A DNA stretch of 64,000 nucleotides. It comes from Pseudozyma flocculosa PF-1. Lineage: Eukaryota; Basidiomycota; Ustilaginomycetes; Ustilaginales; Ustilaginaceae. The first letter of the stretch is position 1; each line of letters opens with the position of its first letter. The DNA lies in NCBI RefSeq assembly GCF_000417875.1, contig NW_006920873.1, positions 541,067-605,066 of the forward strand, in the 5' to 3' direction. Made by a program: the position numbers and the translations under genes. The notes beneath the pieces were generated by a model that worked only from the letters and a program-made list of their open reading frames with translations, made no database searches and had not been told where the DNA came from. Positions 23,052 to 32,886 of the stretch are shown here, piece by piece.

Positions 23052-23240
23052 GTTGGGCAGTGGCGGCTGTGGCGCGAAGGGTTGAGGAGAAAGGGGGAGA
23101 GGGGAGGAGGAGGGAGGAGAGGGGAGGAAGGGAGAGGAGGAAAGCAAGGCTATCGCCTGGAGTGGGGTCCGGAAGGAGGGGGAAAAGGGGAAATGAAGAT
23201 GGCCGTGAGGTGAAGGAGAGGGGAAGGCGGGAGAGGAAGG
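23052..23240 (-). promoter_or_regulatory. CT-rich leader of the peptide transporter gene
   Basis: On the minus strand this is a long pyrimidine tract between the TATATA element (23261-23266) and the ATG. It is a typical core-promoter context for a strongly expressed fungal gene. Confidence 0.5.
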
Positions 23241-23260
23241 CGCGTGGCGCCGGCGCGGCC

Positions 23261-23266
23261 TATATA
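23261..23266 (-). promoter_or_regulatory. TATA box of the peptide transporter gene
   Basis: TATATA on the minus strand, 210 bases upstream of the ATG. Confidence 0.5.
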
Positions 23267-24337
23267 CCATATCACACCGAGGCAAAGGGCTGCGGCCGTT
23301 GCGCCGACGGCCATGTATGTACGACGTCGGCAAGGCCGGCCGAGGGCGGGGTCGGGGGTCCGCAGGGACGGCGACGGCGATAGTGTGCTCTGTGCAGGCC
23401 AGCACACGACCCAGGCCCGCGGTATCAGACCAATGGGGCGGTATCGCAGCAGCGAGGGCCGCCGGGGACGCGGGCGCGATACGGTTGTCGAGCTCGAGGC
23501 AGACGGGGGTGGCGAGGAGCGCAACCTTAGCTTCTTGCTTCTTCCTCTTCCGCGGTGGCCTGTTCCTGGCAGGCACGCTGGCCTACGGCCTCGGATAGGG
23601 CGGCAAGCTGACCGACAGCAGCAGCAGCAGCAGCAGCATGCTCGACCTCGACGCGGCCACGCGAAGACACACAACAGGCGATGCCTGGCGGCACCTGAAA
23701 GGGCCTGGGCGTGCGCCCTGCTTGCTCCTGGCCTCGCCCTCGCCCCTGGCCTCTGCTTTGCCTTCCGTCTTCTCCTCTCTTCCGTCGTCGGAAGGGTTCC
23801 TGCTGGGCTGGGAGGCCGGATTATCCGACAATCTCCGCGTTGCAAGAGGCGTGCGGACGGCGAGCCATCCGTGTGGCAACACCACCGTAAGTCGAGGCCG
23901 GTCTCGGCTTGGTCACGCGGCGGCCACATTGGGTTGGCTTCAGAAGCCTGCCTGCCAGAGAGTCTAAGAGTCTTTGCGCTAGAGGATTCGGCAATCACTC
24001 CGGTCCAACAAGAAAGCGGCTCAGCAGGTGTTCAAGACAAGGGGGGATGAGCAGAGGCTGACGGGTCTGCCTCTGCTCGCTGCGCCCAAGGTACCTAAGT
24101 AACCACCCGCGACACTCTTCGCCTCCCTCCTTCTCGGGCTCAGCCGACGCCCTCTTTGGTTGCTGGCTGGCCGTGAGGCGACGGGCTCCAACCGAAGTCT
24201 GTCCTTCCTGCTTCCTGCTGCCTGCTTTTCTGCCCTATCTTCTCTCCCCGCCTCTCCTGCGATGGCCGCGTTGCGACCTTTCCGCTCCTCGAGACGAGGC
24301 AGGCCGAGTTGGCCAACCGACCGCATGTTGGCGAGAA

Positions 24338-24362
24338 GCCAGCCAGCCAGCCAGCCAGCCAG
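24338..24362. repeat. (AGCC)n tetranucleotide repeat
   Basis: About six AGCC units in non-coding DNA. Confidence 0.8.
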
Positions 24363-25713
24363 GCCAAGACCATGCTCTCCTTGTGCGATACCGCGTATGC
24401 CATGAGGGCTGAGCCCGCCTCGCTTCGTCGCGGCCCTTCTGTGGGAGCTCACATGCATATGGTCCAGCGGCGGTGGTGGGGCTCGCTCCGACCCTTGCCA
24501 GCTTGCCAGCTGTCTCCTCTCTAACCTTGCCCTCTTAGCTTCTGCTCTGGGTTCATCAACGGGCGCCGCGCCAATTTCGTCACCCACAATGGAAGAGAAA
24601 GCTGCGAGGCCTCGTCCGGCAGCCCAACCGTGTCATTCTGCGGCTACTCCTGAACGACGGGCAATCAAGAACAAGGGCCAAGGTTGCCGGCCTGGCCTGG
24701 CCTGCCTGCCTGGTCTTTGTTTCTGAGCTCGGAGATTACCGCGAGTTTCAGCCCGCGGCTTTGCGCTTCGAGCCTTGATCATCGGCCAGAGGCGGCGGGT
24801 CAGCCCAAGCAAGGCCAGGCCATCACAGGTGGCCACAATTGAAAGCCTCTCTGACGCCTAAGGGTGCGATAGGAAACGGCTGGGGCTTTCTCGTGGCACA
24901 ACACTTCGTGAGAGTGTAGAGTAACGTTGTCCTGCCCTAGCCTCACCTTTGGGATGCCAAAAGTAGCCCACCTCTGAGGCACTCTTTCCTGGCACACATA
25001 CACGGCAGGAAGAAAGATGCATGCACGCTGCGTAAAGGTGTGGTCAGGTCGACGGCGTCGGCATGAAGCGAAGCTGTCGCCGTCGTCGTCGCTGTCGTTG
25101 TCGCCGTCGAAAGGCGGGCATCGGCGCTGCACTCGAGCGTCGCTTGACTGTCTTCCGGCGCCGGCGCCGCCAACGAACCTGCCTCTTTTGGGCCGCCGCC
25201 GCTGACCGCCCGCCCGCCTTGCCGCCTCCGCCGCCAGCCCATTATGACGATCTGGCATGCCGAAGCAAAGATCAGAAGTCCGCCGCCGTTTTTTTTTCCT
25301 CTCCTCGATGCAAACTCCGCTGGGCCGCCGCCGTCAGGCTCGCCTTGCCTTGCCTACCGTAGGCAGGCGTACGTTACCGCACGCACCGCGCGAGGACCGG
25401 GAAGCGTCCGCTGCCACCTCGGGCCCATCCCGACATCGCAGCGCACCGCGTTCGTGACCGCTTATCGACGTCTCGCACAGGCGATGAGACGACGTACGTC
25501 TTGTGCACATGGTCGTGCTCCTCGGTCGCCAACCGAAGCAGGCGCTTGCTCGTCACCATCATTCATTCGGCCTCGGCCCGAGTGGCGACTACATAGTTAG
25601 GCAGACCATTCGCCGGCCACGCCGCACCGTACCGTACCTACCACGACGCGACCAGGTGAGCGTGCTTGCGTGCTGTACCGACGTCGCTTTCGCCCAGCGA
25701 GGATCGCGGCGGT

Positions 25714-25735
25714 GGCAGGCAGGCAGGCAGGCAGG
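25714..25735. repeat. (GGCA)n tetranucleotide repeat
   Basis: About five GGCA units in non-coding DNA. Confidence 0.8.
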
Positions 25736-26838
25736 CCGGCCTTCTGCAGGTCAGACGCATGCAGACGGCCGCCGTCCGGCGAAATCGCCGGCACCTTTTT
25801 GAAATTTTTCTGCTGCCTCTCTGCCAGCTGGGCCGCGAAACGGCGGCTCAACCAGCGCAGCGCAGCGCCGCGTTGCTTGCCTGCCCTCGCCCGTTCCTGA
25901 GAGCTTGAGCCTGCCTGCCTTGCCCAACGCTGCCCTCGCACCAGCCAGCCGTGCCCTCGCTCGTTATCAAGGCGGTTTCGGCACACGTCGCTCCGTGTCG
26001 ACACGGGGCGCGGTGGGTGGCACCGCGCACAGCGTGGAGCACCAGAATGCGGAGAGATGCGAGCCACGTTGCCCGCCCGTCGGGTAAGCATGATACCGGC
26101 CCCTGCGCCATAGGAAAAGTCTGGGGAAGGGCCAGGCAGGCCCGTTGAAAGAGGACGGCCAGCGAGCGAGGTCGAGGGAGGGAAACGGCAGGGGTCCCGA
26201 GGCCGGAAGGGAGCGGCTACGCGGGCTGCGGCTGCGGCTGCGGCTGCGGTTGTGCGACAGGTCCTACGGCCCTAGCCTGCGGCTACTTCTTGGCCTCCTC
26301 TCCATGTACCTTGACCCACCGACCCACCGGTCCCATCGGCCCATCGGTCCACCGAAGGCTTTTGTCCGACCTACGGCACGACCGCATGGTTCGCCGGCCT
26401 ACGATTTGGAAGGAGCAGCTCCTGTACAGGCTCGCACGACGAAGAAGAGAGGAAGACAGGTTGGGCGGCGGCAGCGGCGGCGGTGGGCGGCGTTGGTCGC
26501 ACAGCAGAAAGGCGGGCAGCAAACTATGGCGTGCTCGAGGGCGGCGCTGCGACTTGATTGGAGCACGACGAGAGGGCGCAAAAGTTCCGTACGAGAAGGG
26601 GAGGGCAGCCGAGGACCACTTCGGAGCCGCACAGAGACGCCAAGAGGTCGTGATCAGGGCACTCGGCCTTCTCCGAGCACAAGGGCAAGAAAGTGGAGCG
26701 TGCGGGCCACCCTTTGCGTTCGCATCTTGGCTGCAAGGACCGCCGTACCACCTCGACCCTTTCTCAACACCTTCCAACACCACCCGCTCGCCCTCGCCGA
26801 CCTCTCGACCCGCAATACACCTAGATCCATTCATCAAG

Positions 26839-27935
26839 ATGGCGCCGCTCCCTCCCGTCGACCTCTCTGCTCTTCCCGCCCAGTTTGGCAGCGCCGTCGA
26901 GGCCATCCGAAAGGCTCTCCCCAAGGAGCTCGCCAGCCCGCAGTGGGGCATCATCTGGTGAGGCAGCGAGTTCGATCGCGCGTCTGGGGATGCAACTCGT
27001 ATTGACCTCGCTCTCGCTCTCGTCACCCTCGATCCTGCCTCTTTACACCGTGCAGCGGCTCCGGCCTATCTGGCCTGGCGTCGTCGCTCGAGGACAAGGT
27101 GGAGCTGCCCTACACCGACATCCCTGGCTTTGCCGAGTCGACCGTCGAGGGCCACAAGTCGTCTCTGGCCTTTGGCTTCCTCTCGCAGGCCGACGAGGCG
27201 GATGCGGCCAAGGTGGTGCGCGTCCCCGTCGTCGCCTGCTTGGGCCGCTTCCACACCTACGAGGGCCACTCTGCCCAGGCCTGCGTCTTCCCGGTCCGCG
27301 TCATGCGCTGTCTGGGCGTGAGCGCCGTCGTCGTCACCAATGCCGCCGGCGGCCTCCACCCCGACTTTGAGGTGGGCACCATCATGGCGCTCCACGACCA
27401 CCTCTCCCTCCCCACCCTCACCAGCATGAACCCGCTCATCGGGTCCAACCTGTCGGCCCTCGGACCCCGCTTCCCGCCCCTCTCCAACGCCTACGACGTC
27501 GAGCTGCGCCTCTCGCTCTTCCGCGCCGCCCACCGCCTCGGCATCGACGACGCTTCCATGCAGCAGGGCACCTACGCCTACGTCCTCGGACCCTCGTATG
27601 AGTCGCGCGCCGACGCCCGCTTCCTAAAGACGGTCGGCGCCGACGCCGTCGGAATGTCGACCGTGCCCGAAGTCATCGCCGCCGCCCACTGCGGCATGCG
27701 CGTCCTCGCCATCTCGCTCATCACCAACAAGGTCGTCCTCAGCCCTTATTTTGACACCCGAAAGGCCCTCAACGACGAGCTCCGAAACTCGGCCAAGACC
27801 ACCGACGCATCAGAGCAGATCCGGGCCGATAAAAACGAGGCCGCCAACCACGAAGAGGTCCTCGAAGTCGGCCGGATCCGCGCAGAGGACATGCGCAAGC
27901 TCGTCCAGTCGGTCGTCTGCCAGACTGTCCTCTAG
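26839..27935 (+). CDS. Purine nucleoside phosphorylase
   Basis: Exons are 26839..26957 and 27056..27935, giving 332 residues with a 98 bp intron that splits a Cys codon. The enzyme cleaves inosine and guanosine with phosphate to the free base and ribose-1-phosphate in purine salvage. The join creates WGIICGSGLSGLASS, the phosphate-binding loop (GSGLG-type). Further marks are FHTYEGHS, VVTNAAGGLHPDFEVGTIM and GTYAYVLGPSYESRADARFLKTVGADAVGMSTVPEV. The last contains the base-binding Glu after Tyr (YE) and is followed by ITNK, whose Asn is the conserved base contact. It is a trimeric-type (PNP family 2) enzyme. A charged insert near residues 290-315 (TTDASEQIRADKNEAANHEE) is extra compared with animal PNP. 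With IMP dehydrogenase at 50105, this is the second purine-metabolism gene in the window. Confidence 0.93.
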
Positions 27936-28150
27936 GCCGCCGCATCGCGATCTTGCCCCCGACATTAGACTTTTTTGTGATAGAGAGACGACGAAGCCGG
28001 AATGGTCAATGCCAAAGTGTCACCCTGTCATCCTCCCGTCTAGACCGGCAGGATCTGATTGTGTCCGTGGCAACGCGTCGATACAACATCGTGCGTGGCA
28101 GGGCGGATCGGCATCAGCCCTTCGCTGCCTGCTACCGCGTCTCCGCCGCG

Positions 28151-30184
28151 CTACAGCAGACCCTGGCGCTTGAGGAGCTCGTACGTCTTGCGCGTGTACG
28201 TGTTGCCGTGCTCGTCCTCGACCTCCTCGGCGTCTCCATCCTGCTCGGCCTGCAATTTGCCCTGCTTTTTCAGCTTGTCCGCCACTGCCACGTCGAAGTG
28301 GGGAGGGTGAACCGTGCATGGACGCGCAAATCATGTCAGCACGATGCCGTCGTCACGAGCCTAGCGAGAGCGGCGCAGGCAAGGGCTGCGAGACTCACGT
28401 GCCAGCGCATCCTGGATCCTCGTAACGTCGCGGAACTGCACCGTGTTGGGCAGGCCAAGGGCGCGCATGCCAAACGCGTGCCGAGACTCTTGGAAGTGCT
28501 TCTCAAAGTTCTTCCTGCACGGCGTCGAAATGCACGGCGACCGGGCCGGGGTCACAGATGGAAGATGGGGGCGGGCGTGCGTCAGCGTGTGGACGACGGA
28601 GCAGTCGTGGGCTGGGCGCGCGGGCTAGTCGCTCACTCACCTTCCCTGGTAGACATGGTCGGAGCAGATCTCGCACTTGAACTCGACGCCGAGGCCGTGC
28701 AGCTTGTAGAGCCAGTACGGGATCGGCCGGCCGTCCCAGCCGAGCGGCAGTCTGAGCGGGTTGTAGATCTTTTCCTCGTCGTCGTCGTCTTCGTCGCCGT
28801 TGGCCTCGTTATCAAGGACACCGTCGCCGCCCGTGTTGGTCGCGGCCATATTGTTGAGCTCCTCCTCGGCCGCCTCGGCCTCGGCCTGCCTCTCTCGGTC
28901 CGTCAGCGCCGCTCGCCGCTCCACGTTGGCCTTGGTGTCGGCCCGGATCGCCTCGAGTTCCTTGCCGAGCGTGCGGATCAGCGTCTCCTCTCGCGCCAGC
29001 GACTTTGCCTTTGTCTGCCGCTTGATCCGCTCCATCTCGCCGTTGGGTGCCGACGACGGCGTGGAGCGACTGTCGCCCTCCTTTGCCTCACCGTTGCCGC
29101 CGCCAGCGGATGCCGCCAGCCGTTGCGCCGCCTTCTGGTGCTTGGGCGACTTGAGGTGGGCGTCGTAGACCGTCTGCTTGGAGTACGAGCGACGGCAGGC
29201 CTCGCACCAGATCCCATTGCCGTTGGCTGCGCCCGCTGCCCCTGCCGCGGCATCGCCGGCCGCCTTTCCCTTGCCCTTGCCCTTTGCAGAGGCGTTGAGG
29301 ATAGCCTCGCCATGGTCCTCCCACCCAACGACCTTGCCGGCGTCCCAGTCTTGGTCGAAGGCAGCGAGCGCCGTTGCCTCGAGCTGGTCGATGTTGGAGA
29401 GCGGGTGGGTCTTGCGGAGGAAGTTGGAGAGGTAGCTGCGCAGCTCGAAGAGGTACTTTTTGTAGTCATCGGTGCGCTTGGCTTCGTCGGGCACCTTTGC
29501 GTCCTGTCCGGCCAGCTTGTCAAAGTCGTCGAGGTAGCGGAGGTAGGTGACGCGTTTGACGCCCTTGAGGTTGAGGAATGCGTCGTGGTGGAGGTAGAGG
29601 TCCATGTAGCGGCCCGCCATCTCTTCTCCGCTAAACATGCGGTCGAGGAAGTCGATGCCGGAGCCCGCCATTTCTGCGGCAGCTGCCGCTGCTGCGCCGC
29701 TGCTGCCTGGCTGGTCGCTGCCGCCCTCGAGGGCGTCAAAGTCGATGGCGAACGCATCGGGGATGGCGCCGGGGTACTTTTGGTGGTATTCTCTGATCCT
29801 GTTGAGCCTCGAGTAGAACTCGGAGAAGGCGTCGGAGTGGGAGCCGGAAGCCTCGGGTGCGGATGCGGCGGAAGGATCTGCAGAGTCCGAGTTGGCTGCG
29901 TGGGGAGCGGCGGCGGCGGAGGAGGAGGAAGAACCGTCGAGGTCGTCAAACTCGCGTGCCTTGTCGCCGGAGAGGTCGCGGTAGAAGTCGTCGAGGGAGG
30001 CGAATCGGTCCGAGATGCGATCGAGGATGTGTGATGCCTTGTGGGATCGTTTGAGCTTCTCCTTGTGGGTGATGGGGGCGGTTGACGAGGCGGACTGGAT
30101 GAGGATGTCGACGAGGGCCTGCTGGTACCGCTCCGCCTCCTCGTGCGTCTGGCGGGCCACCTCAAAGAGCGAGGTGTCGGCCAT
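28151..30184 (-). CDS. Splicing factor 3A subunit 3 (SF3a60/Prp9)
   Basis: On the minus strand the exons are 30184..28641, 28514..28399 and 28284..28151, giving 597 residues. It is a U2 snRNP component needed for branch-point recognition and pre-spliceosome formation. Supporting regions are an N-terminal helical part ([13 protein letters not shown] [15 protein letters not shown]), [16 protein letters not shown], and the SF3a60 segment [25 protein letters not shown]2H2 finger lies near residues 328-352 ([23 protein letters not shown]). A C-terminal matrin-type finger is completed only by splicing ([34 protein letters not shown]). The end [12 protein letters not shown] is the family's usual C-terminus. 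Ser/Ala-rich and acidic linkers lengthen the protein relative to human SF3A3. It is divergent from FAL1 across a 413 bp gap. Confidence 0.95.
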
Positions 30185-30597
30185 GGTGGAAGGGGTCGGG
30201 TCGCGTCGCAGCTGTCCAGTAAATGTAGCGTAAAGGCGCGCTGAAGCTGCACAGAGGGGTCGATCCGAAGGCGGCGGTTGTGCTGATTGCGATGTTGGTG
30301 GTTGCCGCTGGTGGTGGTGGTGGTGGTGGTGGTGGTGGTGGTGGAAGTTGCCGCCAGGCAGCGTGTGGAGAAAGAGACGTCGGTGGAAAAGCAGGCGCGT
30401 TCCACGCTCGGGAGTCGGGCATCTGGGTGGGCCTGCGGGGCAGCAGCAGAGTGGCAGGCAGCCTGACTTTTCTGGGCTCGCGACCTGGCCTGGCTCCTTC
30501 CTGATTCTCCTCTCGCTTCTTGGACAACACCCACCACCACCGCAGCGCACCCCATCCCCATCCCCATCCAACCTCATCCCCGCATCGCCTCGCCATC
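30185..30597. promoter_or_regulatory. Bidirectional promoter between SF3A3 and FAL1
   Basis: The 413 bp gap between divergent start codons contains a perfect TGG trinucleotide tract (30309-30344), 125-160 bases upstream of the SF3A3 ATG, and a C-rich stretch just before the FAL1 ATG. Confidence 0.5.
30309..30344. repeat. (TGG)12 microsatellite
   Basis: Twelve perfect TGG units in the shared SF3A3/FAL1 upstream region. Confidence 0.9.
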
Positions 30598-32477
30598 ATG
30601 TCGGGAATCAACGCAGGAGACAACAAGCTCGTCTTCGAGAGTAGCGAAGAGGTCAAGGTCGCACCCACGTTTGTACGTCGCATCCTGCCCCCAACTCGCC
30701 TCCCCCCGCCCATCATCCTTGGCCACTGACACAAGCGCTTCCTTCTCCTCCTCTTTTATCCCATCGTCGCCACTCGACAGGACTCGATGGGCCTCAAAGA
30801 AGACCTCCTCCGCGGCATCTACGCTTACAGTCAGTCGAGCTACAATGTCGATTCATCCTCGTCCGCTCGTCTCTCTCCGCTCCGTTCGCCGCCTGACCCC
30901 TCACCTTCCCCTCTCCTCTTGCCACTGGTCGCCTCTTACTCCCCCAGACTTTGAGAAACCATCGGCGATCCAGCAGCGAGCCATTCTCCCTATCATCCGC
31001 GGCAGGGACGTCATCGCACAGGCCCAGTCCGGCACCGGAAAGACGGCCACCTTCTCTATCTCCATGCTCCAGTCCATCGACACCACCCTCCGCGACACCC
31101 AGGCACTCGTCCTAAGCCCCACACGCGAACTCGCGACACAGATCCAGAGCGTAGTCCTCGCCCTCGGCGACTACATGAACGTTCAATGCCATGCTTGCAT
31201 CGGTGAGTGGCGTGCAAGCGGGGAGCGGTCGTCCTTGCTGCTGTCTAGGACAATGACTGATGTCCATGCCCACCCGCTCGCCCGCCCGCCCTCCCGTTCG
31301 ACCGTCGACAGGAGGGACCTCGATCGGCGAAGATATCCGCAAGCTCGACTATGGCCAGCACATTGTGTCGGGCACGCCCGGACGCGTCTTTGACATGATC
31401 CGCAGGAGGCACCTCCGCACCAAAAACATCAAGATGCTCATCCTCGACGAGAGCGACGAGCTGCTCAACATGGGCTTCAAGGACCAGATCTACGACGTGT
31501 ACCGCTACCTGCCGCCCGCCACCCAGGTCGTCCTGCTCTCGGCGACGCTGCCCCACGACGTACTCGAGATGACGACCAAGTTTATGACGGATCCGTGAGT
31601 GTCGACCGGCATAGCGGCACTCGGCCTGCTCCCCGACTTCTTGCTATCAAACGCTGACGCCCCCGCCCCTTTCTCCTACCCGCGATCCGCCGCCCGCCCT
31701 TCCGCAGGATCCGCATCCTCGTCAAGCGCGACGAGCTGACGCTGGAGGGCATCAAGCAGTTCTTTGTCGCCGTCGAAAAGGAGGACTGGAAGTTCGACAC
31801 GCTGTGCGACCTCTACGACACGCTCACCATCACCCAGGCCGTCATCTTCTGCAACACGCGGCGCAAGGTCGACTGGCTGACGGAAAAGATGCGCGAGAAC
31901 AACTTCCAGATCAGCAGCATGCACGGCGAGATGCAGCAAAAGGAGCGCGACGCCATCATGAGCGAGTTCCGGCAGGGCTCGAGCCGCGTCCTCATCACGA
32001 CCGACGTGTGGGCCCGCGGCATCGACGTCAGCAACATTTCCCTCGTCATCAACTACGATTTGCCCAGCAACCGAGGTGGGTTCGCAGAGGCGGGGCGGGG
32101 CGTCGGTTGCGCCATGCCCCTTTGCCATGGCTGGAGCTGACATTCTGCGCGGCCCGTCTGTTGCCGGTTGCCTCCCTTTTCGTCTGGCTGTCCGCCCGCG
32201 CAGAAAACTACATCCACCGCATCGGCAGATCAGGCCGTTTCGGCCGCAAGGGAGTCGCCATCAACTTTGTCACAGTCGAGGACGTTGTAAGTTCCGGCCT
32301 CCCCCCCCCCCCCCCCCCCCCCCTCCCCCTCGCCCCCGCCCCACCATTGGCGATCCAACGCTGCCAGACTCCTGACTTTGATCGTCCTTCCGCCCGCAGA
32401 GGATTCTTCGAGACATTGAGCAGTTCTACAGCACCCAGATCGACGAGATGCCCGTCAAGCTCGAAGATATGCTCTAG
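30598..32477 (+). CDS. FAL1: DEAD-box RNA helicase FAL1 / eIF4A-III
   Basis: Exons are 30598..30672, 30781..30829, 30948..31202, 31312..31594, 31708..32075, 32204..32286 and 32400..32477, giving 396 residues, the family's normal length. All helicase motifs are present: Q-motif region ([18 protein letters not shown]), AQSGTGKT (67-74), PTRELA, TPGR, a motif II reading DESD (172-175), SATLP, ARGIDV and [13 protein letters not shown]. The C-terminus [18 protein letters not shown] is diagnostic of FAL1/eIF4A3 rather than translation factor eIF4A. eIF4A3 is the RNA clamp of the exon junction complex; yeast Fal1 acts in 40S biogenesis. Six short introns make this one of the most intron-dense genes here. 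The sixth contains a C23 run. The Ala-to-Ser change in motif II is noted in the findings. Confidence 0.94.
32301..32323. repeat. C23 homopolymer in FAL1 intron 6
   Basis: Twenty-three consecutive C residues lie between donor and acceptor. They act as an unusually long polypyrimidine tract and are a likely sequencing weak spot. Confidence 0.9.
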
Positions 32478-32886
32478 GCGTCGCGTCGCTCCGCCTCCGC
32501 TCGTCACGATGTCGAGCTGGGAGCCGCAGTCCTCCGTTCCGTTCACCCTTGCAATACCACGCACGACGCCACGCACGTCTTTGCCTGATTGGCTTGATCG
32601 GATCGCACCCATGATCAAAAAGGGGGGGGGGGGAGGGAAAGCGAGGGTATGTATGTCATTCGCACACGACGGCGAAGGTTGGGAAGGTGTATGAGGGAGC
32701 GGGGCGGGATGGGGGGGAATGAGTGTACTTGTACAACGAACTGCTCGATTGGCGGATATAGGCAAGGAGGACAGTGCGGAGCAGCGCAGGCAACGCGGAC
32801 GCGGACGGCCAAGGTAGGTCGACGGAGCGGCCACAGAGAGAGTGAGAGAGAAGAGGAAACGAGGAAGGCGTAGGGACGAGGACGGC
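32478..32886. other. Convergent interval with G12 homopolymer
   Basis: This should hold the 3' flanks of FAL1 and of the Ser/Pro-rich gene. A G12 run is at 32622-32633. No gene was seen. Confidence 0.55.

Larger units (their letters stand above)
23241..26838. other. Gene-poor 3.6 kb interval
   Basis: No gene was recognised on either strand. It contains short tandem repeats: (AGCC)n at 24338-24362, (GGCA)n at 25714-25735 and a GCGGCT hexanucleotide run at about 26224-26253. Scattered CCTGCCTG/TTGCTTGC words and ACCGTACCGTACC at 25626-25638 are also present. The left end serves the peptide transporter promoter and the right end the PNP promoter. Confidence 0.6.

Noticed and set aside
27953..30034. 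693-residue open frame on the plus strand
   Set aside because: It is antisense to SF3A3, whose protein is fully supported by family motifs on the other strand.
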